From Arthrobacter sp. HMWF013 (GTDB taxonomy: Bacteria > Actinomycetota > Actinomycetes > Actinomycetales > Micrococcaceae), in the NCBI RefSeq assembly GCF_003061105.1, contig NZ_QAIQ01000017.1, forward strand, positions 1 through 34,360: 34,360 bases of DNA, given 5' to 3'. How positions within the stretch are numbered: position 1 is the stretch's first letter; every line of letters begins with the position of its first letter. Shown here piece after piece: positions 13,372 through 21,219 of the stretch. A program made the translations under genes and the position numbers. A model generated the notes under the pieces. The model was not told the DNA's origin, made no database searches, and was given only the letters and a program-made list of their open reading frames with translations.

Positions 13372-14904
13372 TCAGTGCCCTTCCGGCTTCAGGAGCGGGA
13401 AGAGAATGGTTTCGCGGATGCCGACACCGGTGAACAGCATGACCAGACGGTCGATCCCCAGGCCGATGCCACCCATCGGCGGCGCACCGTATTCGAGGGC
13501 GCGCAGGAAGTCCTCATCCAGCTGCATGGCTTCGTCGTCACCGGCGGCAGCATGCCGGGACTGTTCCGTGAGCCGCTCGCGCTGGATGACGGGGTCGATC
13601 AGCTCGGAGAAGGCCGTGCCGCGTTCCATGCCGCCGATGATGAGGTCCCAGGCCTCGATCAGGCGGCCGTCCTCGCGGTGCGGGCGGGCAAGCGGCTGCG
13701 CGGAGGGCGGGTAGTCATAGACAAAGGTGGGGTTCAGCAGCGTGGGCTCCACAATTTCGCCAAACAGCTCCACGGCCAGCTTCTCGGCATCCCACTTCGG
13801 GTCCGCCTTCACCTCGTGCTTGGCGGCAATGTCCCGCAGCACCTCCACTGACGTGTCAGGAGTGACTTCCTGGCCAACGGCCTCGGACAAGCCGGGGTAA
13901 ACGGAAAGCCAGGCCCAGTCGCCGTCGAGGTTGATTTCCCCGGCGTCCGTCTGCAGGGTCCGGCCGGCACCCACAGCGTCCGCGGCGTCGAGGATGATCT
14001 CCTTGATGCGGTTGGCCATGACGAACTGGTCCGCCCAGGCTTCGTAGCATTCAAGCGTGGTGAATTCCGGGCTGTGGGTGGAGTCCACGCCCTCGTTGCG
14101 GAAGACCCGGCCCATGTCGTAGACGCGGTCGATTCCGCCCACCACGGCGCGCTTGAGGTAAAGCTCGGTGGCGATGCGCAGGGTCATCTTCTGATCGAAC
14201 GCGTTCATGTGCGTTTCGAACGGACGGGCCAGGGCCCCGCCGTGGACCAGCTGCAGGATGGGCGTTTCCACCTCCACGTAGCTGTGGCGGTGCAGGCTCT
14301 CGCGGATGGACCGGGTGATCGCAGCGCGGGTGTAGACCATTTCCCGGGCTTCATCGCGCACCATCAGGTCAACGTACCGCTGCCGGACACGGGTTTCCTC
14401 GTTCAGTTCCGCGTGCAGGACGGGCAGCGGGCGGAGCGCCTTGGAGGCCATGGACCATGATTCGGCCATCACGGACAGCTCGCCTCGGCGGGAGGAAATC
14501 ACCTCGCCCTTGATGAAGACGTGGTCGCCCAGGTCCACCAGGGCCTTCCAGTCGGCGAGCGCTTCCTCACCCACGTTGGCCAGGCTCAGCATGGCCTGGA
14601 GCCGGGTGCCCTTGCCGTCAACGCCGCCTTCCTGGAGCGTGGCGAAGCACAGCTTGCCGGTGTTCCGCACAAAAACCACACGGCCGGTGACGCCCACGAC
14701 GTCGCCGGTGGTGTCATCAGCCTCGAGGTGCGCGTATTTTTCGCGGATCTCGGCGAGGGAGTGCGTGCGCTCAACACCCACCGGATATGCCTCGGTGCCG
14801 CGCTCGATCAGCTTGGTGCGCTTTTCCATGCGGATGCGCATCTGTTCGCTGGCGTCGACCGGCTCTGGGGCATTTTTGGGGGCGGGGGTGTTTTGGGAAG
14901 TCAC
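13372..14904 (-). CDS. lysS: Lysyl-tRNA synthetase, class II
   Basis: Charges tRNA-Lys with lysine. The protein of about 510 residues has the N-terminal OB-fold anticodon-binding domain (VVGVTGRVVFVRNTGKLCFATLQEGG) and the class II catalytic core: motif 2 RVFRNEGVDSTHSPEFTTLE and motif 3 GGIGLGIDRLVMLFTG. I chose the GTG at 14904 (MTSQNTPAPKNAPEPV) because the frame further upstream lacks similarity and a -10-like TAAACT lies 8 nt before this GTG. It is followed directly by the 69-residue membrane protein and is divergent from the alpha/beta hydrolase genes, with about 70 bp between the start codons. Confidence 0.95.
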   Translation of the reverse strand: MTSQNTPAPKNAPEPVDASEQMRIRMEKRTKLIERGTEAYPVGVERTHSLAEIREKYAHLEADDTTGDVVGVTGRVVFVRNTGKLCFATLQEGGVDGKGTRLQAMLSLANVGEEALADWKALVDLGDHVFIKGEVISSRRGELSVMAESWSMASKALRPLPVLHAELNEETRVRQRYVDLMVRDEAREMVYTRAAITRSIRESLHRHSYVEVETPILQLVHGGALARPFETHMNAFDQKMTLRIATELYLKRAVVGGIDRVYDMGRVFRNEGVDSTHSPEFTTLECYEAWADQFVMANRIKEIILDAADAVGAGRTLQTDAGEINLDGDWAWLSVYPGLSEAVGQEVTPDTSVEVLRDIAAKHEVKADPKWDAEKLAVELFGEIVEPTLLNPTFVYDYPPSAQPLARPHREDGRLIEAWDLIIGGMERGTAFSELIDPVIQRERLTEQSRHAAAGDDEAMQLDEDFLRALEYGAPPMGGIGLGIDRLVMLFTGVGIRETILFPLLKPEGH

Positions 14905-14912
14905 AATCCCCA

Positions 14913-14918
14913 AGTTTA
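14913..14918 (-). promoter_or_regulatory. Possible -10 element of lysS (leaderless)
   Basis: TAAACT on the minus strand is 8 nt before the GTG at 14904. GGGG lies between and could serve as a weak ribosome binding site, so leaderless translation is less certain here. Confidence 0.3.
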
Positions 14919-14960
14919 CCGGGCGATCGCGCACCCGGCTTCCGGGGGCGGTCCCGGGCA

Positions 14961-14966
14961 TAGACT
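14961..14966 (+). promoter_or_regulatory. -10 element of leaderless hydrolase gene 1
   Basis: TAGACT, 6 nt, then GTG at 14973. No Shine-Dalgarno present. Confidence 0.45.
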
Positions 14967-14972
14967 CGGGCT

Positions 14973-15857
14973 GTGGAGAAATGGACGGTGGAGACGGACG
15001 ACGGCGGGCACCTCGACGTGCATTCCTTCCGCACCCCTGTGGAACTGGACCCGACGACGGCGGGGCCTCCCGGCGTCGTACTTATCCACGGCACTCTGGT
15101 CACCGACGCCCTCTACCGTCCTTTCGCCCGGAAGCTGAGCGTCCTGCTGGGCCGGCCCGTGCACTGCTACAACAGGCGGGGGCGGGACGGATCATCGCCC
15201 CAGCCCGATGACTACTCGGTGAAGACCGAGATCAGCGACCTCGCTGCGGTCCTGCGCGAGACGGGGTCCACTGACGTGGTGGCGCACAGCTACGGCGGAT
15301 TCGTGGCGTTGCAGGCCGCACGGACCCTGCCGATCAGCAGGCTGGTGACCTACGATGCCGCCGTATCACTCTCCGGAAACCTGAGCCACCGCTGGCGGCC
15401 CGAACTCGAGGACGCAGTGACCGCCGGCCAGCTGAACCATGCGTGGGCGCACCTGGTCCAGGGCCTGGCCACTGCCGGCCCCCTGTCCTACCTGCCCCTC
15501 GGCGCCCTGCGGATGCTGAGCATCCTCTCGGCCCGGACCAACCTCGGGTCCGAGATGCGCCAGCTGCTGCCCACCGCCGTCAAGGAAATGCGCGCCGTGC
15601 TCGACGCCGACGCCGAACTGGACGATTTCATGTCCCTCACCACCCCCATCCTGATGCTGAGCGGCGGCTGGAGCCCCGCGTACTTCGCCGAGACCGGCCG
15701 GCAGCTGGCAGCCGCCGTCCCCGCCATCACGTTCCAGGTGGTGCCGGGCCAGCTGCACGAGGGCCCGATCCGTCCCGGCAAGGGCCTTGCCGTAAGGATT
15801 GCCCGGTTCATCAACGGCAGCGACGGCCAGCTCCGGGCGCTGGGGAGGCGCCGGTAG
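14973..15857 (+). CDS. Alpha/beta hydrolase, paralogue 1 of 3
   Basis: A 294-residue alpha/beta-fold hydrolase without signal peptide. The oxyanion strand is VVLIHGTLVTDALYRPFA, then CYNRRGRDGSSPQPDDYS, the nucleophile elbow VVAHSYGGFVAL (Ser at about 114), a Tyr-Asp in VTYDAAVS that is a likely acid after strand 6, and the catalytic His in VVPGQLHEGPI. The elbow reads A-H-S-Y-G, with Ala instead of the usual first Gly, unlike its two neighbours. The substrate is not predictable. It is most like the third paralogue (shared LGRPVH, RRGR, SSPQP-DY, STDV, AARTLP). It is followed by paralogue 2 after 43 nt, each with its own leaderless-type promoter. Start is GTG 14973. Confidence 0.82.
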   Translation: MEKWTVETDDGGHLDVHSFRTPVELDPTTAGPPGVVLIHGTLVTDALYRPFARKLSVLLGRPVHCYNRRGRDGSSPQPDDYSVKTEISDLAAVLRETGSTDVVAHSYGGFVALQAARTLPISRLVTYDAAVSLSGNLSHRWRPELEDAVTAGQLNHAWAHLVQGLATAGPLSYLPLGALRMLSILSARTNLGSEMRQLLPTAVKEMRAVLDADAELDDFMSLTTPILMLSGGWSPAYFAETGRQLAAAVPAITFQVVPGQLHEGPIRPGKGLAVRIARFINGSDGQLRALGRRR

Positions 15858-15887
15858 TCCTGGAGCCGGCGGCCAGGCCCCCACACT

Positions 15888-15893
15888 TAGGAT
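15888..15893 (+). promoter_or_regulatory. -10 element of leaderless hydrolase gene 2
   Basis: TAGGAT, 7 nt, then GTG at 15901. The AGGA inside it could also serve as a weak ribosome binding site for a leadered transcript. Confidence 0.4.
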
Positions 15894-15900
15894 GGGGAGC

Positions 15901-16755
15901 GTGAAAGAACAGGAACTTCCCACGCACGACGGCGGCAGGCTGGCGTTGTACAGCTACGGCACCGACGATGCGCCGGGCGAGCGCCGCGTGGTGGTCATTG
16001 GCGGCGCGTTCCTCACCGCCCTGATCTACCGTCCGTTCTCGGTGGCACTGGCCAAAGGCCTGGGCGAAGGCTGGGCCGTGGATGTCTACGACCGGCGCGG
16101 ACGGGGCAACTCCACCGAACAGCCTTCCGATTACTCCATGGCCACTGAAATCGCGGATGTCCGCACGGTCATGGACGCCACCGGCGCCCGTAACCTCCTG
16201 GGCCACAGCCTGGGCGGTTCGGTGGCCCTGAATGCGGTGCAGGAGTTCGCCGGCACTTCCCACGAGCCGGACAAACTGGCGGTCTATGACGCCGCCGTCA
16301 ACATCGACGGCAGCATGGACACCTCCTGGCTGGACGATTTTGAGGCAGCGGTCAACGCCGGCAATGTAGGCCATGCCCTGGCCCGGCTGAAGAAGGGCAT
16401 GCAGCCTGCCACCACGCTCTCCAAAATTCCCGAGCCCGTCCTCGCCGGCCTCATGGCCCTGGTCTCCCGCACCAAGGTCAACAGGATGTTCCGCGAACTG
16501 ATGCCCACCGGAGTCGGCGAACTGCGGGCAGCCTACGACGAAGCCGACCACGTCCGGGACTTCGGCGTCCTGCCCGCCAACACGCATTTCATGGTGGGCG
16601 GCAAGAGCCCGGGCTATTACAAGGTCACCGCGCAGCGCCTGCACGCCTCGGTACCAGGCAGCACCTACGAACTCTCGCCCAAAGGCTTCCACGGCTCCAT
16701 CCCGGCAGCGGTGAATGAGCTGGTCACGGACATCGCGGAGTACTTCAAGGGCTGA
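15901..16755 (+). CDS. Alpha/beta hydrolase, paralogue 2 of 3
   Basis: A 284-residue alpha/beta hydrolase. Landmarks are VVVIGGAFLTALIYRPFSVAL, VYDRRGRGNSTEQPSDYSMATEI, the nucleophile elbow LLGHSLGGSVAL, the likely acid in VYDAAVN, MVGGKSPGYY and the catalytic His in KGFHGSIP. The oxyanion segment has GGAF in place of the HGT of paralogue 1. It ends 41 nt before paralogue 3. I chose GTG 15901 because the similarity to its paralogues begins there (xEQELPTHDGGRLALYS) and the -10 spacing fits; an ATG at 15892 overlaps the -10 box. Substrate unknown. Confidence 0.82.
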   Translation: MKEQELPTHDGGRLALYSYGTDDAPGERRVVVIGGAFLTALIYRPFSVALAKGLGEGWAVDVYDRRGRGNSTEQPSDYSMATEIADVRTVMDATGARNLLGHSLGGSVALNAVQEFAGTSHEPDKLAVYDAAVNIDGSMDTSWLDDFEAAVNAGNVGHALARLKKGMQPATTLSKIPEPVLAGLMALVSRTKVNRMFRELMPTGVGELRAAYDEADHVRDFGVLPANTHFMVGGKSPGYYKVTAQRLHASVPGSTYELSPKGFHGSIPAAVNELVTDIAEYFKG

Positions 16756-16784
16756 GCCTGCTGTCAGCACTCAGGTACCTCCGA

Positions 16785-16790
16785 TAGGCT
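16785..16790 (+). promoter_or_regulatory. -10 element of leaderless hydrolase gene 3
   Basis: TAGGCT, 6 nt, then ATG at 16797. No Shine-Dalgarno present. Confidence 0.45.
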
Positions 16791-16796
16791 CGGTTC

Positions 16797-17630
16797 ATGA
16801 CGCGTGAGAACATCAGAACCCCCGACGGCGGCACACTGGAGCTCTTCTCCACGGGTGCGGAACTGGCTTCGGCCGGTTCCGGCGTGGTGGTGGTGCCGGC
16901 TTCCATGGTGACCGCAGCCGATTACACCAAATTCGCGCAGAAACTCAGCGCAGCCCTTGGCCGGCCGGTGCACACGTTCAACCGCCGGGGCCGCGGATCC
17001 TCCTCGCCGCAGCCGGAGGACTACACCCTGGATACGGATATCCGGGACCTGGACGCCGTCATGAAGCACACGTCCAGCACCGACGTCTTCGGGCACAGCT
17101 TCGGCGGCGCCGTGGCCCTGCACGCGGCGCGTACCCTCCCGGTGGAGCGGCTCGCAGTCTATGACCCGGCGGTGTCCGTGAACCACAGCGTCAAGGCGGA
17201 CTGGACCGCCGAATATGAAAAAGCCACCGCGGCCGGGGATGACGGCAGGGCCCTCGCCGTCCTGAACAAGGGCCTGGAAACAGGCGGTGCGTTCTCCCGG
17301 ATGCCGTTGTCCATGCTCACCATCGCGAACAAGCTCACCGCCGCGACCCATGTGGGCAAGCAGCAGCGTGAACTGATGAACACCGGCGTCCGCGAGATCA
17401 AGGCAATCATCGCCGCGGACATGCCGGCCGAACCGTTCCTGGCGCTGCCCCTGGAAACCCTGATCGTGGTGGGTGAGAAAAGCCCGGCGTACTTCGGTGT
17501 GGCATGCGGCCAGATCCACGACGTCCTCTCCGGCTCCAGCTACACCATCCTGCCGGCCGCCGGCCATGACGGCGTGCTCCGTGCCCCGGAGAAGCTGATC
17601 ACCGAACTCAGCGAGTTCTTCGCCGGCTGA
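16797..17630 (+). CDS. Alpha/beta hydrolase, paralogue 3 of 3
   Basis: A 277-residue alpha/beta hydrolase with VVVVPASMVTAADYTKFAQKL at the oxyanion strand, FNRRGRGSSSPQPEDYT, the elbow VFGHSFGGAVAL, the likely acid in VYDPAVS, VVGEKSPAYFG and the catalytic His in AAGHDGVL. The usual HG motif of the oxyanion strand is replaced by PAS, so the oxyanion hole may be built differently. The three tandem genes share the plan DGGxLxLxS at the N-terminus, so they arose by duplication, but they have diverged at the oxyanion and elbow motifs. That suggests separate substrates. ATG 16797 is the only sensible start. Confidence 0.82.
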   Translation: MTRENIRTPDGGTLELFSTGAELASAGSGVVVVPASMVTAADYTKFAQKLSAALGRPVHTFNRRGRGSSSPQPEDYTLDTDIRDLDAVMKHTSSTDVFGHSFGGAVALHAARTLPVERLAVYDPAVSVNHSVKADWTAEYEKATAAGDDGRALAVLNKGLETGGAFSRMPLSMLTIANKLTAATHVGKQQRELMNTGVREIKAIIAADMPAEPFLALPLETLIVVGEKSPAYFGVACGQIHDVLSGSSYTILPAAGHDGVLRAPEKLITELSEFFAG

Positions 17631-17707
17631 CCTGTGCGCCCCGCCCCATGCACTGCCGGCCGCGTTCAGGGCCAGCCCCGTTCCGGCCCCGCCGCCCAGG
17701 CGGCTGG

Positions 17708-18865
17708 GTGAGCAACCGGTCCCTCCTCGGTGCCGCAGCCGCACTCGCTGCGGCTTCCTTTGTGGGCTGGCTTTGCCTGCGGATCGCCAGGAGTCTGGTG
17801 ACCCCCATCGTCCAGCGGCCGGAGCGCACCCGGATTCTGGACGTCGACGACGGCTCTGTCACCTTCCGCGCCGACCAGGACACCTCGGCTCCGGGCGTCT
17901 ACAGCCTGTACTGGGGCAACCGCACCGGGCACGCCCGCATCGGTCAGGTGATATCCAGCGACAACAGGGCCCGCACGGTCACCCGCCGCGTCGAAAAAAT
18001 CTACAGCGGCCGGCTCGGGCGTGACACTGCGGGCTACTGGTCCGGCTACGTCTACCCAACCCCTGAAGGGGCCGGCCTGCCCTTCGAGGACGTGCAGCTG
18101 CCAGGGCCCGCTCCGGCATGGCTCATCCCCGGCACCGCCCAGCGCCCCTGGGTCATCCACGTCCATGGCCTCGGCGGGCGCCGGGCCACCGGCCTCCGCA
18201 CGGCACCGTTCTTCCAACGGCTCGGCTGCACGCAACTGCTCATCTCATTCCGCGGCGACCCTGACGCTCCCCCGACGCCGGACGGCAAACACCACCTCGG
18301 CCTCAGCGAACTGGCGGACGTGGAAGCGGCCCTGGATTACGCGGCTGCGCACGGTGCCGGCTCGATCATCATCTCGGGCTGGTCGATGGGTGCAACCATG
18401 GCCTTGGCCGCAGCCCACACCTCCGGCCACCGGGACCTGATCACCGGGCTGGTGCTGACGGCGCCGGTCCTGGACTGGCACCGGACGCTCTTCTCCCACA
18501 CGGCATCGCGGCGTCTACCCACCGCCCTTGCCATGGGAGTGTTGAGGATCCTCCGCGGGCCGCTGCACCGGTTTGCCGGACTGGCCCAGCCGCTGGATCT
18601 TCGGACCCTGGATTTCACCGCTATGGCACCGCCCGTGCCGGCGATCATCCTCCACAGCGTTGGCGATGCCAGCACGCCGATCCGCATCAGCGAGGACTAC
18701 GCGGCCCGTTTCCCTGACCTGGTGAGCCTGGTCAGGTTCCCGGCCTGCCGGCACACGCAGGAGTGGAACAGGGATCCCGCACTCTGGGAAAATGCGGTGG
18801 AAGGCTGGCTTCACCACAACGCGGGGTCACTTAGCGCCCGTTCCGGGCCCCGGATTGAGCGTTAA
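17708..18865 (+). CDS. Membrane-anchored alpha/beta hydrolase
   Basis: A protein of about 385 residues with an N-terminal membrane helix (LLGAAAALAAASFVGWLCLRIA), a beta-rich N-terminal region (RILDVDDGSVTFRADQDTSAPGVYSLYWG) and a C-terminal hydrolase domain: WVIHVHGLGGRRATGLR, the nucleophile elbow IIISGWSMGATMAL, LHSVGDASTPI with the likely acid Asp, and the catalytic His in ACRHTQEW. The pattern is that of serine aminopeptidase/lipase-like hydrolases exposed outside the cell. It is not a close paralogue of the three upstream hydrolases. I prefer GTG 17708, which puts the membrane helix at the N-terminus; an in-frame ATG at 17648 would add 20 Arg/Pro-rich residues. The last 15 codons lie inside an inverted repeat. 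Confidence 0.75.
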   Translation: MSNRSLLGAAAALAAASFVGWLCLRIARSLVTPIVQRPERTRILDVDDGSVTFRADQDTSAPGVYSLYWGNRTGHARIGQVISSDNRARTVTRRVEKIYSGRLGRDTAGYWSGYVYPTPEGAGLPFEDVQLPGPAPAWLIPGTAQRPWVIHVHGLGGRRATGLRTAPFFQRLGCTQLLISFRGDPDAPPTPDGKHHLGLSELADVEAALDYAAAHGAGSIIISGWSMGATMALAAAHTSGHRDLITGLVLTAPVLDWHRTLFSHTASRRLPTALAMGVLRILRGPLHRFAGLAQPLDLRTLDFTAMAPPVPAIILHSVGDASTPIRISEDYAARFPDLVSLVRFPACRHTQEWNRDPALWENAVEGWLHHNAGSLSARSGPRIER

Positions 18866-18878
18866 GTGACCCCGCGTT
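18818..18878. repeat. 20-bp inverted repeat overlapping a gene end (REP-like)
   Basis: Arms 18818-18837 and 18859-18878 are complementary in 19 of 20 positions (AACGCGGGGTCACTTAGCGC against GCGTTAAGTGACCCCGCGTT) with a 21-nt loop. The hydrolase stop codon (18863-18865) lies in the right arm. It is between two convergent genes, so it may also end transcription, although there is no T-run. Confidence 0.7.
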
Positions 18879-18917
18879 GGTTGGGAGTGGGTACCCCGCG
18901 TTGGTTTGGGAGTGGGG
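18869..18917. repeat. Short tandem direct repeat
   Basis: ACCCCGCGTTGGTT(T)GGGAGTGGG occurs twice, at 18869-18891 and 18893-18916, with a 24-bp period, and a third partial GGTTTGGGCGTGGG follows. The first copy overlaps the right arm of the inverted repeat. Confidence 0.65.
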
Positions 18918-18933
18918 TTGGTTTGGGCGTGGG

Positions 18934-20421
18934 TTAGTGGGCCGGTCCGTGGCCCGGGGCTGCGCCCTCGGTCTTGCGCATCATCGCGGAAAGCACGACG
19001 GCGGCAAGGGCTATGACAGTTGCCGTCAGGAACGCGGCACTCATCCCCGCCACAAGGCCTGATGCCGCGGAGACCACGGCGAAGATGGACACCAGCAACG
19101 CGGTGCCGGCCGCGCCGGCGACCTGCTGTGTGGTGCTCATGATCGCCGAGCCGTGCGAGTACAGATGCGGCGGCAACGGGTTCAGGCCCGTGGTGAACGC
19201 CGGAGTGAACAGCAGCGCGAGCCCGAAGCTCAGCCCCACATGGAGGGTGACAATCCACCACACAGCAGTGCCGGCGTCGAGCATGGAGAACTGCCACAGG
19301 GCCACCACCATCAGGACCGATCCGGTCACGGTGAGCGGCAGGGGGCCGATCCTGTCGAAAAGGCGGCCGATGACCGGACCCAGCAGGCCCATGGCCAGGC
19401 CACCCGGGAGCAGCACCAGCCCGGTCTCAAGGGAACCCAGTCCGCGGATTTCCTGAAGGTAGAGGGGAAGCAGAATGACGCCGCCGAAGAGGGCCATCAT
19501 GGCCACCACCATCAGCAGCACGGAGACAGTAAACATGCGGAATTTGAAGGCGCGGAGGTCCAGCAGGGGCGCCTCAGCCTTCTGCAGCCGGACCTGGCGC
19601 AGCACAAAGACCGCCAGGCTGGCGACGCCGATCACGAGCGCGGCAACGGCCGCGGTGCCGGGACCGGCCTGCCCGCCGTGTCCGCCACCGATCTGGCTGA
19701 GACCGTAGACCAGGCCGCCGAAGGCCGGAACCGTCAGGAAGACCGAGAAGAAATCGAGCTTGGTCTTTTCTGTCTCACCGATATTGGTCAGGTATTTGGC
19801 GCCGATGGCGAGGGCTGCCAGCGCCACCGGCAGGACGAACACGAACATAAAGCGCCAGGTGAAGTGCTCCAGGATCAGCCCGGAGACGGTTGGTCCCATG
19901 GCCGGCGCGACCGAGATGGCAATGCTGACGTTGCCCATGACCGCGCCGCGCTTGGCCAGCGGCACCAGCGTAAGGATGGTGGTCATCAGCAGGGGCAGCA
20001 TGATTGCCGTGCCGCCGGCCTGGACAATGCGGGCCAGCAGCAGGATTTCGAAGCCGGGTGCGATGGCCGCCAGGGCGGTGCCGCCTGCGAAGAGTCCCAT
20101 GGCGAGCATAAAGACCGCACGGGTGGAGAGGCTCTGGAGAATGAACCCTGTGGTGGGGATGACCACGGCCATGGTGAGCATAAAGCCGGTGGAGAGCCAC
20201 TGAACGGTGGGAGCATCGACGCCAAGGTCCACCATCAGCCGCTGCAGGGCAACGTTCATGATGGTCTCGTTGAGGATCACCACAAAGGTGGCCACGAGCA
20301 GGGTGGCGATGATGGTCACCGACTCGCGGGACATTTTCTCCGTGGCGGGCTGCTTCGTAGCCGCTGTTGGTGCAGGCTGGCCGGGCTGCCCGGCAGCGTT
20401 CGGAGAGACTTCTGTAGACAT
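18934..20421 (-). CDS. DHA2-family MFS drug exporter (14 helices)
   Basis: A 495-residue proton-driven exporter of the EmrB/QacA type. After a polar N-terminus (about 45 residues) come 14 membrane helices. Landmarks are the motif around NETIMNVALQRLMVDLG, WLSTGFMLTMAVVIPTTGFIL, the motif C-like GPTVSGLI and MGLLGPVIGRLFDRIG. Family members export drugs, dyes or antibiotics; the substrate here is unknown. The ATG at 20421 is chosen because GAGGGA lies 7-12 nt upstream; the longer frame upstream runs through the operator region. It lies downstream of the PfpI and TetR genes on the same strand and has its own control region (20424-20564). Confidence 0.9.
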   Translation of the reverse strand: MSTEVSPNAAGQPGQPAPTAATKQPATEKMSRESVTIIATLLVATFVVILNETIMNVALQRLMVDLGVDAPTVQWLSTGFMLTMAVVIPTTGFILQSLSTRAVFMLAMGLFAGGTALAAIAPGFEILLLARIVQAGGTAIMLPLLMTTILTLVPLAKRGAVMGNVSIAISVAPAMGPTVSGLILEHFTWRFMFVFVLPVALAALAIGAKYLTNIGETEKTKLDFFSVFLTVPAFGGLVYGLSQIGGGHGGQAGPGTAAVAALVIGVASLAVFVLRQVRLQKAEAPLLDLRAFKFRMFTVSVLLMVVAMMALFGGVILLPLYLQEIRGLGSLETGLVLLPGGLAMGLLGPVIGRLFDRIGPLPLTVTGSVLMVVALWQFSMLDAGTAVWWIVTLHVGLSFGLALLFTPAFTTGLNPLPPHLYSHGSAIMSTTQQVAGAAGTALLVSIFAVVSAASGLVAGMSAAFLTATVIALAAVVLSAMMRKTEGAAPGHGPAH

Positions 20422-20442
20422 GGGTGTTCCCTCAGGGAGTTT

Positions 20443-20480
20443 GGAATGTAGTGGCGCGGGCCTGGGAATAAAGTGGCGCG
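20443..20480 (-). promoter_or_regulatory. Promoter/operator of the MFS gene: two direct repeats 22 bp apart
   Basis: GGAATnnAGTGGCGCG occurs at 20443-20458 and 20465-20480, differing in two bases, with starts 22 bp apart (two helical turns). On the coding strand each reads CGCGCCAC-N3-ATTCC. The likely -10 TACATT (20445-20450) lies inside one copy and the -35 zone falls in the other, as expected for a repressor or regulator site. Confidence 0.5.
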
Positions 20481-20510
20481 CGAGCATCGTCGCTGCAGAT
20501 TCCAACACTC

Positions 20511-20548
20511 TACCCGGTGGAGGAATTCCTCCACCGGGTATTTTTCTT
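20511..20548 (+). terminator. Perfect 30-bp palindrome followed by TTTTTCTT
   Basis: Bases 20511-20540 are fully self-complementary (centre GGAATTCC). On the plus strand a T-run follows, the form of an intrinsic terminator, yet both neighbouring genes are on the minus strand. It may stop antisense transcription, or be a large operator. Confidence 0.6.
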
Positions 20549-20570
20549 AACCCTGAGGGAACACTTCCGC

Positions 20571-21137
20571 CTATGCCGTCTGGCCGGCGTGCCGGCCTTC
20601 GGAGATTTCCTCCACCACCTTGCTGTTGAAGGCGGGGAGGTCCTTCGGGCTGCGGCTGGTCACCAGGCCCTGGTCCACCACTACTTCCTCATCGCTCCAG
20701 TTGGCGCCTGCGTTCTTCAGGTCGGTCTGGAGCGTGTGGTACGAGGTCACGTTGCGGCCCCGGATCACACCGGCGTCGATCAGCAGCCACGGGCCATGAC
20801 AAATGGCGGCCACGGGCTTGTGCTGCTCGAAGAAGCTGCGCGTGAACTTCTGCGCATCTTTGTCCACCCGCAGATGATCGGCGTTCACTACCCCGCCCGG
20901 GAGCACCAGCGCGTCAAAGTCCGAAGCGTCGGCCTCGGCAACCGTGAGGTCCACGTCGAAGGTATCGCCCTTCTCGGTGCCTTTGAAGCCCTGCAGCCGG
21001 CCGCTCGACAGGGCCACCAGGGTGGGTTCGCCGCCGGCGTCCTTCACTGCCTGCCACGGGCTGGTGAGCTCGATCTGCTCCACGCCGTCCGTCAACAGGA
21101 AGGCAACCTTCTTCCCTGCGATGCTGTGTTCTGACAT
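20571..21137 (-). CDS. DJ-1/PfpI-family protein (class I glutamine amidotransferase-like)
   Basis: A 188-residue PfpI/YhbO-type protein. The nucleophile elbow AAICHGPWLL carries the reactive Cys, the acidic residue is in LLTDGVEQIELTSPW (Glu), and DALVLPGGVVNADHLR and GRNVTSYHTLQTDLKNAGANW are family signatures. Members act as stress-protective hydrolases or putative deglycases; some were called proteases. Exact activity is not settled for the family. The ATG has a perfect AAGGAGG 8 nt upstream, and a good sigma70-type promoter lies about 80 bp upstream. It lies between the TetR and MFS genes. Confidence 0.92.
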   Translation of the reverse strand: MSEHSIAGKKVAFLLTDGVEQIELTSPWQAVKDAGGEPTLVALSSGRLQGFKGTEKGDTFDVDLTVAEADASDFDALVLPGGVVNADHLRVDKDAQKFTRSFFEQHKPVAAICHGPWLLIDAGVIRGRNVTSYHTLQTDLKNAGANWSDEEVVVDQGLVTSRSPKDLPAFNSKVVEEISEGRHAGQTA

Positions 21138-21219
21138 TTTTCCTCCTTCAGTGAGGCGGACCGGCGTGGCTTCGAGCGCACGCGGGGACCGCTTCGAGAG
21201 TTGAGTGTCTGACCCACCC

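Larger units (their letters stand above)
20424..20564. repeat. 14-bp inverted repeats flanking the MFS control region
   Basis: GTGTTCCCTCAGGG (20424-20437) and its exact complement CCCTGAGGGAACAC (20551-20564) enclose 113 bp holding the direct repeats and the 30-bp palindrome. The left arm contains the ribosome binding site of the MFS gene. Confidence 0.6.

Noticed and set aside
19153-20451. Plus-strand open frame rich in Gln, Gly, His and Asp opposite the MFS gene
   Set aside because: Composition is typical of an antisense frame of a membrane protein; the minus strand encodes a clear 14-helix exporter.
20424-20564. Invertible promoter switch between the 14-bp inverted repeats
   Set aside because: No recombinase gene is near, and inversion would not restore a sensible promoter for the PfpI side. 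The arms are better explained by RNA or protein pairing.
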